The notes: generated by a model not told the origin, from the letters alone. 44,388 nucleotides of DNA from Alphaproteobacteria bacterium (GCA_015654635.1 JAATGP010000063.1:1-44388); one strand, 5' to 3'. Shown: positions 15,909-27,127, numbered from the stretch's first letter. Numbers and translations: made by a program.

Positions 15909-17321
15909 TTACAGTTTGTAGGCCTTCTTCGGCAGGCCATAAGCCAGTGACACAGCCACTTCGCCCGCTTCTTCTTCGTCGAGCCGCTTGGTCGCGACAA
16001 GTTCGGCGAGATAAACGCAGTCCATGCGACGGGCCACATCGTGGCGAGCCGGAATCGATAAGAAGGCGCGCGTGTCGTCGTTAAAGCCGGCCGTGTTGTA
16101 AAAGCCCGCGGTTTCCGTGCAGTTGCGGCGGAAACGCATCATGCCTTCTGGCGAATCGTGGAACCACCAGGCCGGTCCGAGCGTCAGGCAGGGATAGTGC
16201 CCCGCCAGCGGTGCCAACTCCCGCGCGTAGTTCGACTCATCCAGCGTGAAGAGGATGACGGTGAGGTCCTTGCGGTTTCCCACCTTGTTGAGCAGAGGCT
16301 TCAACTGCTCGACATAGCCCACACGCAGCGGAATATCGGCGCCGCGATCAGCTCCGTAACCGGCAAAAAGAAGCGGATTGTGATTGCGGAAAGAGCCGGG
16401 ATGAATCTGCATCGTCATGCCGTCTTCGCAGGACATTAGCGCCATCTCGGTCAGCATCTGGCCGCGGAAGAGTTCGGCCTCTGCTGCGCTTATCGTGCCT
16501 TTCAACGCCTTGTCGAGCAGAGCCTGGCATTCGACTGCCGAGAGGTCTGCCGTGAAAGGTGTGGGATGGCCGTGATCGGTGGCCGTAGCCCCCCCCATTT
16601 CGCGGAAATACTGGCGGCGGCTCGCAAGCGCGCTGAGGTAGCCCTTCCAACTCGCGACATTTTCATGTGTCAGTTCGGCAAGCGCCGCCATGTTCTGGGC
16701 AAAGCCGTCAATCTCTGGATTGACGACGCCGTCCGGGCGGAAAGTGGTGATGACGCGCCCGTCCCAATCCTGCTTGATCTTCTGGTGATGGAGGAGCGCA
16801 TCATTTGCTCCTTCGGTGGTCGCCAAAAGTTCGATGTTGAAGCGTTTGAAGAGGGCGCGGGGCCTGAACTCCGACTGGGCGAGCTTTTCCTTGATCACGT
16901 CGTAATAGTGATCGGCGGTCTCAGCCTCCAGGCGGACATCGATGTCGAACACAGTCGAGAAAGCGTGGTCGAGCCAAGTGCGCGAGGGCGTGCCACGGAA
17001 AAGATAATAGTGCTCGGCAAAGAGTTTCCAGGCCTTGCGGCGGTCAGGCTCGGCGGTACCGCCCTTCGGAGCCATGCCCAACTGTGCAAACGAAATGCCC
17101 TGGCTATAGAGCATCCGCAGGACGTAATGGTCGGGCCATAGGAATAGCGAGGTAGCATCCTCGAACGGGGTATCGTTGGCGAACCAGGACGGATCGGTAT
17201 GGCCGTGGGGGGAGATGATCGGGAGTTTTTCGACCTCCTCAAACAGGCGGCGAGCGATGTTACCGGTATCTTTATCGGCCTGGAAAAAGCGATCAGGGTG
17301 CGGAAGCAAAGGCTTTGACAT
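15909..17321 (-). CDS. uxaC: Glucuronate isomerase UxaC
   Basis: UxaC converts D-glucuronate to D-fructuronate (and galacturonate to tagaturonate), the first step of hexuronate breakdown. The 470-residue protein is full length for the family. It has ISPHGHTDPSWFA with the metal-binding histidines near the N-terminus, FRGTPSRTWLDHAF, and the MQIHPGSFRNHNP segment. The start ATG 17321 has AGGAAA upstream. The other hexuronate genes (uxuA, uxuB, kdgK) are not in this window, so uxaC stands alone here. Confidence 0.95.
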   Translation of the reverse strand: MSKPLLPHPDRFFQADKDTGNIARRLFEEVEKLPIISPHGHTDPSWFANDTPFEDATSLFLWPDHYVLRMLYSQGISFAQLGMAPKGGTAEPDRRKAWKLFAEHYYLFRGTPSRTWLDHAFSTVFDIDVRLEAETADHYYDVIKEKLAQSEFRPRALFKRFNIELLATTEGANDALLHHQKIKQDWDGRVITTFRPDGVVNPEIDGFAQNMAALAELTHENVASWKGYLSALASRRQYFREMGGATATDHGHPTPFTADLSAVECQALLDKALKGTISAAEAELFRGQMLTEMALMSCEDGMTMQIHPGSFRNHNPLLFAGYGADRGADIPLRVGYVEQLKPLLNKVGNRKDLTVILFTLDESNYARELAPLAGHYPCLTLGPAWWFHDSPEGMMRFRRNCTETAGFYNTAGFNDDTRAFLSIPARHDVARRMDCVYLAELVATKRLDEEEAGEVAVSLAYGLPKKAYKL

Positions 17322-18124
17322 GGAATTTTCCTGGGGTCTGGGGCTGTAACGTAATCAGCCCGCACGAAGAATGTCTATTAGACGAAGCGCCGTTGAGGTT
17401 CGCGGGCAGCGCGAAATTTTGCTATCTTCTGGGGCAGATTGCAGGTGCATTGACCGATTCGTGCGGCGGACTTTGTTCCCGGGACCTTATACGCCTGTCG
17501 CAGGCCATCGCGGGGTAGCGTGTTTGTCGCACGCAACAATGGCACACTTCGGGCGGGAACCCTTCGTTGGGTTGGCCGGAAAAAGGCCGGTCACCGGCAG
17601 CCCCTGCCCTTACGGTAGAAATTTCCCACACGTATCCGTGAAACGCGATGGGCATGCCGTCCTCGCCGAAAGTGCAGTGGCTTTGGCAACCAATCTCGAT
17701 CTGGGCCGTAGGTATTACTGACCAGCCATCACCGCTGAACAGCATCGGGTCAACAGATGAAGGGTGTACGTATTGTGACGATGAGGTTGTCGATAGCACG
17801 GACAGGTGTGTCTCCCCATCGTTCAGATTTTCACGGCGCCGCTTAATGAACGCAAAGCTGCGCTTATTGCGAAGGTCATCACTATGATTGCGCCAAGGTC
17901 ACCCAGAATTACAAAATGCCCAAATACATCAACATGATCGAGCCTGTTTTGGGGGCGTTCATTTATTTACGGGAGTGGCAGGGGCGACTGAGAAGACACA
18001 GCTAATCGCCACTATCGCGGAATCTAATGCGCTTACCCCTTGAAGGTAAGGGAGTGAAACCCGATATTCGGGATGACGCTGCATCGTGACGATCTTCTGC
18101 AGCGTAGCGGAGCGGGATTAAACA
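17322..18124. other. 800-base gap without a convincing gene; possible gene relics
   Basis: A weak minus-strand frame from GTG 17799 to 17422 (125 codons) has plausible codons in its middle, around FSGDGWSVIPTAQIEIGC, but no recognisable family. A plus-strand stretch of 51 codons after stops at 17844-17849, ending at 18005, reads CAYCEGHHYDCAKVTQNYK and looks like the end of a broken gene. Just before mlaA there are two small hairpins: CTTACC/GGTAAG around 18029-18047, and CCCGA/TCGGG shortly after. These are likely leader structures of the mlaA message. Confidence 0.4.
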
Positions 18125-18850
18125 ATGCGGCAGCAGTTTTTCAGTGTGATGATTTTGGCTGTACTCGCGGCCGGGTGCACGGCGAGCAAAGATCCTGAGG
18201 CCATCGCCCAGAACGATCCCTATGAGCCGACCAACCGCGCGATCTTCGCCTTCAACACCAGAGTCGACAACGCGGTCGCAAAGCCGGTTGCGAAATTCTA
18301 CAACCACGCCGTTCCCCAAAGCGCCCGCAACGGGGTGCATAATTTCCTCACCAATCTCGGCAAGCCGGTAACCTTCGGCAACGACGTTTTGCAGGGCGAA
18401 GCCGAGCGCGCGGGCCAGACGGTCTATCGCTTTGCCGTCAACACGACCTTGGGCGTCGGCGGTCTTGTCGATGTGGCGAGCATGATCGGCATTCCCGAGC
18501 ATGACGAAGATTTCGGCCAGACCCTCGGCACCTATGGTGTGGGCGAAGGGCCTTATCTGGTGGTGCCCTTCATGGGCCCGAACCCGCCCCGCGATCTTTT
18601 TGGTAATGTGGTGGACCTTTTCATGGACCCCACCACCTACATCACCTTCCACGGCTCCGACACGTGGTATGCGGTGCGTGCGGGCGTTTCGATCCTGGAT
18701 TTGCGGGCACGCAATGTCGACACGCTGGAGCAGATCGAGCGTTCCTCGATCGACATGTATGGCTCGACCCGTAGCCTCTACCGCCAATACCGTAATTCCG
18801 AGATCAACAACGGCAAGCCCAGCACCAATACCGATACGCCGGATTTTTGA
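18125..18850 (+). CDS. mlaA: MlaA (VacJ) phospholipid-transport lipoprotein
   Basis: MlaA sits in the outer membrane and hands surface phospholipids to the Mla pathway, keeping the outer leaflet asymmetric. The 241-residue protein has a lipoprotein signal with lipobox LAAGC (cysteine 18), then the family segments DPYEPTNRAIFAFN and FHNFLTNLG-like helices, and EDFGQTLGTYGVGEGPYLVV. The C-terminal tail is polar. The rest of the Mla genes (mlaBCDEF) are not in the window. A strong terminator follows. Confidence 0.93.
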   Translation: MRQQFFSVMILAVLAAGCTASKDPEAIAQNDPYEPTNRAIFAFNTRVDNAVAKPVAKFYNHAVPQSARNGVHNFLTNLGKPVTFGNDVLQGEAERAGQTVYRFAVNTTLGVGGLVDVASMIGIPEHDEDFGQTLGTYGVGEGPYLVVPFMGPNPPRDLFGNVVDLFMDPTTYITFHGSDTWYAVRAGVSILDLRARNVDTLEQIERSSIDMYGSTRSLYRQYRNSEINNGKPSTNTDTPDF

Positions 18851-18875
18851 GTTGCGAGGCATCGTCGAAGAAGCA

Positions 18876-18902
18876 AAGGCCCGCTCGCGCGGGCCTTTTT
18901 TG
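18876..18902. terminator. Intrinsic terminator between mlaA and the RND operon
   Basis: Stem AAGGCCCGC (18876-18884), loop TCGC, stem GCGGGCCTT (18889-18897), with a T run to 18902 and an A run on the left. It can end both mlaA and the convergent efflux operon. Confidence 0.88.
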
Positions 18903-18907
18903 TTTGC

Positions 18908-21900
18908 CTATTCGGCCGCGTCGGGAATGGGGTCGCCCAGAAGCCGCGCATAAAAGCGGTTCCAACGCTTGCTTGCCCAAAGCCGGAAGCCATCCATATA
19001 GAGATAGATGACCGGCGTTGTGTAAAGTGTCAGAACCTGGCTGACGAGCAAGCCGCCGACGATGGCGATACCGAGCGGCTGGCGCATTTCCGAGCCCGTG
19101 CCAAAGCCGAAGGCAAGCGGCAGAGCGCCCAGAATGGCAGCGAAGGTCGTCATCATGATGGGACGGAAGCGCAAAAGACAGGCTTCAAAAATCGCATCGC
19201 GTGGTGAAAGCCCCCGGCGGCGTTCCGCATCGAGGGCGAAATCCACCATCATGATGGCGTTCTTCTTCACGATGCCGATCAAAAGTATGATGCCGATGAA
19301 GGAAATGATGTTGAGATCAATCGAGTCGTCGAATTTGCGCGCGAAGAGAATCGCGATCAACGCGCCCAAACCGGCCGAGGGCAGTGTTGAGATAATCGTA
19401 AGGGGATGGATCAGGCTCTCATAGAGAATGCCCAGCACGATATAGACGGTGATAATAGCAGCCAGGACCAGAATCGGCTCATTCGAGAAATTCTGCTGGA
19501 AGAGGCGGGCATTGCCGCCGAACTCGCCGTGGACGGTGGCGGGGACATTGATATTGGCCATCGTGCGGTTGATGGTGTTGATGGCGTCGCCCAGCGTTTT
19601 GCCCTTGGCTAGGTTGAACGAAATCGTGGTCGATACAAACGGGCCTTCATGCGCAATCGATAGGGGCGTGAGGCCGGGGCCAGAGCTGGTAAAGGCCGAC
19701 AGCGGCACCATCGTTTCCGTGGATGTGGAGAGCGAGGACGCGGTGGAGGCTGAACCGCCCACGGTGGAGACAAGCGCGTTGAGCTGCTGATTGCGGCGTG
19801 AATCATCCGAGGCGTCGGTGGTGGCGGTGGTAGCCGTGGTGGCCTCGGCAGGGATCGCCACCGTGCTCGCGACTGCAGCCGTGGACTGGCTGCCCGATAC
19901 CGCACCGCCCGAGGTCGAAACATAGATGTCCTTCAGTGTTTCCGGACTTTGCCAGAAGGCGGGCGCCACCCCCATCACGACATGATACTGGTTCATGTCC
20001 TCATAGATGGTCGAGACTTGGCGCTGACCGAAGGCATCATAGAGTGTCGAAGAAATCTGGGTGGTGGAGATACCAAGACGTGACGCTGTCGCGCGGTCAA
20101 TCTGGATCTGGATTTCGAGCCCCGCATCCTGACGGTTGGAATTGACATCCTCAAATTCGGGCTCGTTTGTCAGCGCATCGACGATTTTCGGCGCCCATTT
20201 GTCAAGATCTTCGATGTTATCGCCGAGCAGAGAGTACTGATAAAAAGAATCGCTGGTGCGCCCGCCAACGCGGAAGGTGCGCGCTCCCTGTAGACTGATG
20301 CGAGCCCCGGCAATGCCGGTGAGCTGCTTGCGCAAAACCTCGACAACATCGTCGGTCTGCATATGGCCGACTCGCTGGCCGAGGGGCTTCAGCTGAACAA
20401 AGACACTGGCCGAATTGACGCTGCCGCCGCGCGGGCCGCCGCCGCCCCCGCCGGTGAAACCCACCACACTCTGCACGGAGGGGTCCTTAGAAATGATCGT
20501 GACGAAGCTTTTGAACTTTTGCTCCATGAGCTGAAAAGAAATGGACTGATCGGCGCGGATATTGCCCTGAATCTGACCGGTATCCTCAGCAGGCATCAGC
20601 CCGAATGGCATTTTCCCGTAAAGGAAGATGGTGAGCCCGGCCGTCGCCAGAAAGGTCACCACGAGCAGCAAGGGATGGCGAAGGGCACCAGCAAGCGAGC
20701 GCGTATAGGCCGCTTGCATCCAGTTGAACGCCCGCTCGGATTGGCGCAAGGCCCAATTCTGCTTCTGTTCGCCACGCTCGAGATTGAGATGGCCGCATAG
20801 CATCGCCGTGGTGGTGAGTGAAATCACCAGCGAGATGGCGACGGAAGCAGCCAGCACCACGGCAAATTCCTGAAACAGGCTTCCGATCGGGCCGCCCATG
20901 AAAAGAATGGGAATGAAGACAGCGATGAGCGACAGGCTCATGGAGACAACGGTGAAGCCCACCTCCCCCGTGCCGATAAGCGCCGCCTGCATCCGCGGCA
21001 TACCCGCCTCGACATGGCGCGTAACGTTTTCGAGCACCACGATGGCATCATCGACCACGAACCCGGTAGCGACCGTGAGTGCCATGAGTGACAGCACATC
21101 AAGGGTGTAATGGCACAGATACATAATGCCGAAGGTACCAAGAATGGATAGCGGCACCGCCACGGAGGGAATGATCGTCGCCCGGCCGTTGCGGAGGAAG
21201 AGATAGACCACCAGCATCACCAACAGCACGGCGACGCCCATGGTGATCTGCACGTCGGTCACCGAAGCCCGGATGGAGGTCGTGCGGTCATTGGCGATAT
21301 CGATATTGATCGCCGGCGGCAACGAGGCCTGCAGCTGCGGTAATATCGCCTTCACGTTGTCGACTGTCTCAATGATGTTGGCGCCAGGCTGGCGGGTCAG
21401 AATCACCAGCACTGCCGGCTTGCCATTGGCCATGCCAAGATTGCGCACATCTTCCACGCCATCGCTTACGTCGGCGATATCGGCGATGCGAACGGCGGCC
21501 CCATTGCGATAGGCGACGATCAGAGTGCGGAAGTCCGAGGCATTACGGGCCTGGTCGTTGACATAAACCTGATAACGCTTGGTGCCCTCTTCCAGAGCCC
21601 CTTTGGGCGCATTGGCATTGGCCGCGCTCAACGCCGCCCGCACCGTCTCGAGCCCGATGCCGTATTTGAAGAGCGCGCGCGGATTGATGTCGACCCGTAC
21701 CGCCGGAAGCGAGGAGCCGCTGATCTGCACCTGACCGATTCCGCCCACCTGGGACAGCTTCTGCGACAGGATGGTAGAGGCCGAATCGTAGATCTGACCG
21801 GGCGTCAGTGTGTCGGAGGTCAGCGCCAGGATCATCACGGGCTGGTCGGCAGGATTGACCTTGCGATAGGTGGGATTGGAGCGCAGTGCAGCGGGAAGGT

Positions 21901-22252
21901 CCACGCGGGCAGCCACGATAGCGGCCTGCACATCGCGAGCGGCCCCATCGATGTCGCGGCTCATGTCGAATTGCAGGGTGATGCGCGAAGTGCCTGTCGA
22001 GCTTGACGAGGTCATCTCGTTGACGCCCGCGATGGTGCCGAGATGGCGTTCCAACGGCGTCGCCACGCTGGTCGACATGATTTCGGGGCTTGCCCCCGGC
22101 ATGCTCGCCGACACGAAGATGACGGGCATATCGACGCTCGGCAGCGGCGCCACTGCGAGCAGAAAATAAGCCACCGCCCCCGCCAGCGCCAACCCCATGG
22201 TGAGGAGCGTGGTGGCAACCGGGCGCTCGATGAAGGGGCGGCTGAGATTCAT
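18908..22252 (-). CDS. mdtC: MdtC-like RND efflux pump with a Ser/Thr/Ala-rich insertion
   Basis: This is a proton-driven inner membrane exporter of the RND family. It has the N-terminal [20 protein letters not shown], the proton-relay aspartates in [15 protein letters not shown], and the relay lysine in [18 protein letters not shown]. At 1114 residues it is longer than the usual about 1030. The extra length is a low-complexity stretch, residues about 779-847 (bases 19712-19916), rich in Ser, Thr and Ala with [12 protein letters not shown] inside. It lies between DIYVSTSGG and MVPLSAF in the second periplasmic half, near the docking domain boundary. The start overlaps the upstream stop as ATGA, so it is co-translated with mdtB. 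Confidence 0.93.
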   Translation of the reverse strand: MNLSRPFIERPVATTLLTMGLALAGAVAYFLLAVAPLPSVDMPVIFVSASMPGASPEIMSTSVATPLERHLGTIAGVNEMTSSSSTGTSRITLQFDMSRDIDGAARDVQAAIVAARVDLPAALRSNPTYRKVNPADQPVMILALTSDTLTPGQIYDSASTILSQKLSQVGGIGQVQISGSSLPAVRVDINPRALFKYGIGLETVRAALSAANANAPKGALEEGTKRYQVYVNDQARNASDFRTLIVAYRNGAAVRIADIADVSDGVEDVRNLGMANGKPAVLVILTRQPGANIIETVDNVKAILPQLQASLPPAINIDIANDRTTSIRASVTDVQITMGVAVLLVMLVVYLFLRNGRATIIPSVAVPLSILGTFGIMYLCHYTLDVLSLMALTVATGFVVDDAIVVLENVTRHVEAGMPRMQAALIGTGEVGFTVVSMSLSLIAVFIPILFMGGPIGSLFQEFAVVLAASVAISLVISLTTTAMLCGHLNLERGEQKQNWALRQSERAFNWMQAAYTRSLAGALRHPLLLVVTFLATAGLTIFLYGKMPFGLMPAEDTGQIQGNIRADQSISFQLMEQKFKSFVTIISKDPSVQSVVGFTGGGGGGPRGGSVNSASVFVQLKPLGQRVGHMQTDDVVEVLRKQLTGIAGARISLQGARTFRVGGRTSDSFYQYSLLGDNIEDLDKWAPKIVDALTNEPEFEDVNSNRQDAGLEIQIQIDRATASRLGISTTQISSTLYDAFGQRQVSTIYEDMNQYHVVMGVAPAFWQSPETLKDIYVSTSGGAVSGSQSTAAVASTVAIPAEATTATTATTDASDDSRRNQQLNALVSTVGGSASTASSLSTSTETMVPLSAFTSSGPGLTPLSIAHEGPFVSTTISFNLAKGKTLGDAINTINRTMANINVPATVHGEFGGNARLFQQNFSNEPILVLAAIITVYIVLGILYESLIHPLTIISTLPSAGLGALIAILFARKFDDSIDLNIISFIGIILLIGIVKKNAIMMVDFALDAERRRGLSPRDAIFEACLLRFRPIMMTTFAAILGALPLAFGFGTGSEMRQPLGIAIVGGLLVSQVLTLYTTPVIYLYMDGFRLWASKRWNRFYARLLGDPIPDAAE

Positions 22253-25200
22253 GTCCCGGCGGCTCCAGACTCCGCGGGTTTTCCGCGCCAGCGCCGCACG
22301 CGTTGCACCGTTTCATCGAAATAGATGTAGATGACGGGCGTCGTAAAGAGCGTCAGCATCTGACTGACCATCAGGCCGCCGACAATAGCAAGACCGAGCG
22401 GATGGCGCAGCTCCGACCCCGTGCCTGAGCCGATCATCAAGGGCAGCGCGCCGAACATAGCGGCCACGGTCGTCATCATGATTGGGCGGAAGCGCAGAAG
22501 CGCGGCCTGATAGATCGCTTCGCGGGCGGTCTTGCCCTCATGGCGTTCGGCTTCGAGGGCAAAGTCGATCATCATGATGGCGTTCTTCTTCACGATACCG
22601 ATTAGAAGAATGATGCCGATGATAGAGACAATGTTGAGATCGTTGCCCGTGATCATCAGAGCCAGCAGCGCGCCGATGCCCGCCGATGGCAAGGTCGAGA
22701 GGATCGTGACCGGATGGATGAAACTCTCATAGAGAACACCGAGTACGATGTAGACCGTAACGATCGCCGCCATGATGAGGAGGATTTCGTTGCCCAAGGT
22801 CGATTGAAAGGCCAGCGCCGAACCCTGGAAACTCGTGTTGATGCTGGCCGGCAGTCTGGCGTTGTTCTGCGCCCGCTTGACGGCATCGACGGCGGAGCCC
22901 AGCGAAGCGCCGGGCGCCAGATCGAAGGACAGCGTGGCAGCCGGAAACTGACCGAGATGATCGTTTTCGAGCGGGGCCAGCCGTTCCTCAACCCGTGCCA
23001 AAGCCGACAACGGCACCTGACCATTGCCCGACGACGGCAGGTAGATGCCGCTCAACGCCGATAGGGATTTCTGTTCCGGCCCGCCGGATTCCAGGATCAC
23101 GCGATACTGGTTCGATTGGGTAAAGATGGTCGAGATGATGCGCTGGCCGAAGGCATCGTAGAGCGCGTTGTCGATGGTGGCCGAGGTGATACCAAAACGC
23201 GCCGCTGTATCGCGATCGACCGTGATGTACGCGGCAAGGCCTTGGTCGAGGAAGCTGGTCGAAACATTGGTGAGTTCGGGTTGTTTCTGCAGCTCGCTGA
23301 TCAGCCGCGGCACCCACTGATTGAGCACAGCGGTGGAAGCATCCTCCAGCACGAATTGATACTGCGCCCGGCTGACCGTGGCATCGATAGTAAGGTCCTG
23401 GACGGGCTGGAGATAAAGCGAGACACCGGTCACACGTTTGCTGGCATCGGCGAGGCGCGCCAAAATCGCATCGAAGTTTGAACTGCGATCTTCTTTGGGT
23501 TTCAGATTGATCAGGAAACGGCCCGCATTGAGCGTGCTGTTGGTGCCGTCCACGCCGATAAAAGAGGACAGGCCCGCCACATCGGGGTCTTTCAAAAGCT
23601 CTGTGGCGAGTTCGGTCTGACGCTTGCTCATTTCGGCAAAGGAGACGGTGGGGCCAGCCTGGCTGATGCCCTGCACCAAACCGGTATCCTGCAAGGGAAA
23701 GAACCCCTTGGAGATCACGGCATACATAAAGATCGTGAGGGCTAGCGTGCCCACCGCCACCAGCAGCGTCACCTTCTGGTGATCAAGCACCCAGAGCAGA
23801 CCGTGGTCATAGGCCCCAACAAGTTTGTTGTAATAGGCTTCGGATTTGCGGGCGACGAGCCCCATCTCGCGCGTTTCATGGCGGTGGCGCAAAAGCTTGG
23901 CACAGAGCATGGGTACAAGTGTCAACGACACCACTGCCGAAATCAGAATGGTAATGGCGAGCGTCATGGCAAACTCGCGGAACAAGCGCCCCACCACCTC
24001 CTGCATGAAGAGGAGCGGAATGAGCACCGCGATCAGCGAAATGGTCAGCGACACGATAGTGAAGCCGATCTCGCCCGAGCCCTTCATGGCAGCGTCGTAC
24101 GGCGAATCGCCCTGCTCCAGATAACGCGAGATATTTTCGATCATCACGATGGCGTCGTCGACCACAAAACCGGAGGCAATGGTGAGTGCCATCAGCGAAA
24201 GATTGTTCAGCGAATAGCCGAACAAATACATCGCGGCAAAGCTGCCCACGATCGAAAGCGGCACCGAGAGCGAGGGGATAAATGTGGCAGACAAGTTGCG
24301 CAGGAAGACAAAGATCACCAGCACAACCAGGATCACGGCCAGCGCCAGTTCGAACTGCACATCCGAGACCGAGGCGCGGATCGTATTGGTACGGTCGGTG
24401 ACGACGTCGACCTGAACCGAACCAGGCAGCCCCGCCTCGACGCCCGTTAAGATCGCCTTCACCGAATCGGCAACCGCAATCACATTGGCACCCGGCTGGC
24501 GCTGGATATTCACGATGATGGCGGGGGTCGTGTTCATCCAGCTCGCGAGCTTGGTGTTCTCCGCGCTGTCCTCGACGGTCGCCACGTCTTTCAGAAATAC
24601 CGGCGCACCGTTCTTATAGGCGACGACAATTTTCTTATAATCCTCGGGGCTCTGAATCTGGTCGTTGGCGTTGATGGTGTAAGAACGCGAAGGACCGTCG
24701 AAGCTGCCCTTGGGTGAGTTGGTGTTCGCGTTCGAGATCGTCGTGCGCAAATCGTCGATATTGAGCCCATAGGAGGCGAGCGCCTGAATATTGGCGCGCA
24801 CGCGCACGGCGGGGCGTTGACCACCATTGATGCTGACGAGACCCACACCGGCCAACTGCTGAATCTTTTGGGCAAGGCGCGTTTCGGCAAGGTTTTCCAA
24901 CGCCGTCAGCGACATCGTTTTGGAATGTACCGCCAGCGTCAGGATCGGAGCATCGGCCGGATTGACTTTGTTGTAGATAGGCGGCGCGGGCAGGCTTGAC
25001 GGCAGCAAATTGCCGCCGGCATTGATCGCCGCCTGAACCTCCTGCTCTGCGATATCGAGCGACAGACTCAAATCGAATTGCAGCGTGATGATCGAAGCAC
25101 CGCCGGAACTGACAGACGACATCTGCTTAAGGCCCGGCATCTGCCCGAATTGACGCTCTAACGGTGCGGTGACGGAGGTTGTCATCACATCGGGGCTGGC

Positions 25201-25359
25201 GCCGGGCAAAAACGTCTGCACCTGGATGGTCGGGTAATCGACCTGCGGCAGAGCAGAAAGCGGCAGGAATTGATACCCGAGCAGGCCCAGCAGCATGATC
25301 GCGGCCATCAGCAGCGAGGTTGCCACCGGGCGCCGGATAAACGGAGCCGAGAGGTTCAT
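22249..25359 (-). CDS. mdtB: MdtB-like RND efflux pump
   Basis: The 1036-residue protein is of normal length. It has [20 protein letters not shown], the proton-relay aspartates in [15 protein letters not shown], and the lysine in [18 protein letters not shown], with the standard large periplasmic loops. In MdtABC systems MdtB and MdtC form a mixed trimer. ATG 25359 has AAGGAA about 8 bases upstream, 12 bases after the mdtA stop, and its own stop overlaps the mdtC start. A TolC-like outer membrane partner is not in the window. Confidence 0.94.
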   Translation of the reverse strand: MNLSAPFIRRPVATSLLMAAIMLLGLLGYQFLPLSALPQVDYPTIQVQTFLPGASPDVMTTSVTAPLERQFGQMPGLKQMSSVSSGGASIITLQFDLSLSLDIAEQEVQAAINAGGNLLPSSLPAPPIYNKVNPADAPILTLAVHSKTMSLTALENLAETRLAQKIQQLAGVGLVSINGGQRPAVRVRANIQALASYGLNIDDLRTTISNANTNSPKGSFDGPSRSYTINANDQIQSPEDYKKIVVAYKNGAPVFLKDVATVEDSAENTKLASWMNTTPAIIVNIQRQPGANVIAVADSVKAILTGVEAGLPGSVQVDVVTDRTNTIRASVSDVQFELALAVILVVLVIFVFLRNLSATFIPSLSVPLSIVGSFAAMYLFGYSLNNLSLMALTIASGFVVDDAIVMIENISRYLEQGDSPYDAAMKGSGEIGFTIVSLTISLIAVLIPLLFMQEVVGRLFREFAMTLAITILISAVVSLTLVPMLCAKLLRHRHETREMGLVARKSEAYYNKLVGAYDHGLLWVLDHQKVTLLVAVGTLALTIFMYAVISKGFFPLQDTGLVQGISQAGPTVSFAEMSKRQTELATELLKDPDVAGLSSFIGVDGTNSTLNAGRFLINLKPKEDRSSNFDAILARLADASKRVTGVSLYLQPVQDLTIDATVSRAQYQFVLEDASTAVLNQWVPRLISELQKQPELTNVSTSFLDQGLAAYITVDRDTAARFGITSATIDNALYDAFGQRIISTIFTQSNQYRVILESGGPEQKSLSALSGIYLPSSGNGQVPLSALARVEERLAPLENDHLGQFPAATLSFDLAPGASLGSAVDAVKRAQNNARLPASINTSFQGSALAFQSTLGNEILLIMAAIVTVYIVLGVLYESFIHPVTILSTLPSAGIGALLALMITGNDLNIVSIIGIILLIGIVKKNAIMMIDFALEAERHEGKTAREAIYQAALLRFRPIMMTTVAAMFGALPLMIGSGTGSELRHPLGLAIVGGLMVSQMLTLFTTPVIYIYFDETVQRVRRWRGKPAESGAAGT

Positions 25360-25371
25360 GGGCGCGGTTCC

Positions 25372-26886
25372 TTACGGCCCACCGGGGCCACCGCGCGACG
25401 CTCCACCGCCGCCGCTACGGCGCATCTTCTTAAGCTCGGCCGTGCAGGTATCGCTGAAACTTTCGCGATTTTCACGGATACACATCATCAGTTCGCGCCC
25501 CTTGGCGTCGGCGCAGTATTTTTTGATGTCGGGACCGCAAGCGGCCATCATCTTGGCGCGCCGCTCGGCCTTTTCCTTATCGCTCAGACCCGAGGAGGCA
25601 CCGGCACCTTCGGGCCCCTTCACATCGGAGACCTTCTGGCCGCTCGGCACGGTGACTTCGCTACCATCCCGCAGACGGTCGGCGCCATCGGTTATCACGG
25701 TCTCGCCGGGGTTCAATCCCGCCGTCACGGCGACGCGATCACCCTGCTGGGCACCGAGCTTGACCACGCGCATCGCCACGGTGTGATCGGCCTTCACCAC
25801 AAAAACGAAGGTGCCGCTGGCGCCGCGTTGCACGGCAGCGGAGGGGACCACCACTTGATTCTGCAAGGTGTTGACCAGAAGCCGCACATTAACGAACTGA
25901 TTGGGGAACAGCTCACCGTCGTCATTGGCGAACATAGCGCGCATTTTGACGGTACCGGTGGTGGGGTCGACTTGGGTGTCGATCGCCGCAAGACGCCCGG
26001 TGGCAAGTTTTACGGTCTGACCACGGTCATAAGCCTCGACCTGCATATCTTCGCCGGAGTTGAAGCGTTCCAGCACGGCGCGGACGTTATCTTCCGGCAC
26101 CGTGAAGAGCACCGAGATGGGCTCAAGCTGTGTGACCACGACAATCGCAGTGGTCTGACCGGCACTGACGAAATTGCCGACATCGACGGTACGAATACCG
26201 GCGCGCCCAGCCACGGGGGCGGTCACATGGGTATAGCCGAGATTGACCTGGGCAGACTTCACATTTGCAGTGTCAGACAGCACCGTACCTTCCAGTTGCT
26301 TGACAGTCGCGGCCTGGGTGTCGAGCGTCTGCTGGGCTGTCGCATTGGCGGCCATAAGGGCACGCTGGCGCGTCAGCTGGATACGGGCGTCGGCGAGCAG
26401 CGCGTTGTCGTGGGCAAGCGTGCCCTGGGCTTGCGTTACGGCGGCTTCAAAAGTGCGCGGATCGATCTCGGCGATAACATCACCCGCCTTGACCATCTGG
26501 CCTTCCTTGAAGCTGAAGCGAATAATTTGGCCGGAAACCTGCGGGCGCACGCTGACGGTGGCCAATGGGGTCACGGTGCCGAGCGCATTGAGCGTCACAT
26601 CCAGAGGGCCACGCTGGACCAACGCCACGCCGACAGGCTGGGGCCCGCCCATGCCGCGCTGCATGCTGTCCTTGGCTTTACCGGGCAGCAGCCACCAGAC
26701 GAAGAGCACAATCAGCACGATGGCGAGCAGTATCCAAAGTGTTTTTGGGCCGCCGGGAACGTTACGCGAAACCCACCCCCCGTCGCCCTCACCCTGCGGT
26801 GCGCCGCCAAAGCGACCGCGGGCTTGCGCAATATTGCGGCGGGCCCAGCCCGGCGTGGTGTCCATGGTATTATCTTGCTTGCTCAT
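25372..26886 (-). CDS. mdtA: MdtA-like efflux adaptor with a C-terminal Cys-rich module
   Basis: This is the periplasmic adaptor linking the RND pumps to an outer membrane channel. One inner membrane anchor lies at about residues 49-67 (LWILLAIVLIVLFVWWLL). Then come the usual parts: RPQVSGQIIRFSFKEGQMVK, an alpha-hairpin, a lipoyl half with VTAPVAGRAGIRTVDVG, and a beta-barrel. The typical adaptor would end near residue 430. Here a further 70 residues carry four cysteines (450, 458, 469, 481) in CGPDIKKYC and MMCIRENRESFSDTC, the spacing of the Cys-rich repeat found in Golgi GLG1 and some bacterial secreted proteins. A Gly-rich tail follows. It is the first gene of the mdtABC operon. Confidence 0.9.
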   Translation of the reverse strand: MSKQDNTMDTTPGWARRNIAQARGRFGGAPQGEGDGGWVSRNVPGGPKTLWILLAIVLIVLFVWWLLPGKAKDSMQRGMGGPQPVGVALVQRGPLDVTLNALGTVTPLATVSVRPQVSGQIIRFSFKEGQMVKAGDVIAEIDPRTFEAAVTQAQGTLAHDNALLADARIQLTRQRALMAANATAQQTLDTQAATVKQLEGTVLSDTANVKSAQVNLGYTHVTAPVAGRAGIRTVDVGNFVSAGQTTAIVVVTQLEPISVLFTVPEDNVRAVLERFNSGEDMQVEAYDRGQTVKLATGRLAAIDTQVDPTTGTVKMRAMFANDDGELFPNQFVNVRLLVNTLQNQVVVPSAAVQRGASGTFVFVVKADHTVAMRVVKLGAQQGDRVAVTAGLNPGETVITDGADRLRDGSEVTVPSGQKVSDVKGPEGAGASSGLSDKEKAERRAKMMAACGPDIKKYCADAKGRELMMCIRENRESFSDTCTAELKKMRRSGGGGASRGGPGGP

Positions 26887-27092
26887 GCGCGGTCCGGTTC
26901 TCGGCTCCCCTGCCTTCTAACGTTCCGGCGGCGGAACTCAGTCGAAATAGCAAAGCGATTTCAAGGAAGTTTGTCGAAATTGTCGTGAGAGCGAAATCCC
27001 CACGTTGCGCAACGGTATTTTGCTCCCAATCTTATCATGAACGCGCAACTTGACGAAAACGCACCACAGTATTGCGGGTTGCGCGCCAAGCG

Positions 27093-27127
27093 AAAAGGGC
27101 GCGCGGAGCAATCCGCACGCCCTTTCT
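27093..27127 (-). terminator. Terminator after the IalB pair
   Basis: In the minus direction the message reads AAAGGGCG-T-GCGGA, loop TTGC, TCCGC-G-CGCCCTTTT. The stem is long with one mismatch and ends in a T run. It lies 26 bases beyond the end of the IalB gene. The 265 bases from here back to mdtA also hold the efflux operon promoter, which I could not place. Confidence 0.75.

Noticed and set aside
17422..17799. A 125-codon minus-strand frame starting with GTG.
   Set aside because: No known family, a poor start and no ribosome site. It is mentioned only in the description of the gap, not called as a gene.
17850..18005. CAYCEGHHYDCAKV resembles a zinc knuckle.
   Set aside because: The spacing does not match CCHC exactly and it is only 51 codons with no start. 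It is noted as a possible relic only.
18002..18862. A long minus-strand frame antisense to mlaA.
   Set aside because: mlaA is clear on the plus strand, with lipobox and family motifs. The opposite frame has no recognisable domain.
25705..25725. GGGTTCAATCCC inside mdtA resembles a tRNA T-arm.
   Set aside because: No acceptor, D-arm or anticodon arm surrounds it, and it lies inside a solid coding sequence.
25270..26988. A long plus-strand reading frame fully antisense to the MdtA gene.
   Set aside because: The adaptor on the minus strand has clear domains; the antisense frame is a by-product of high GC codon use. No family is recognisable in it.
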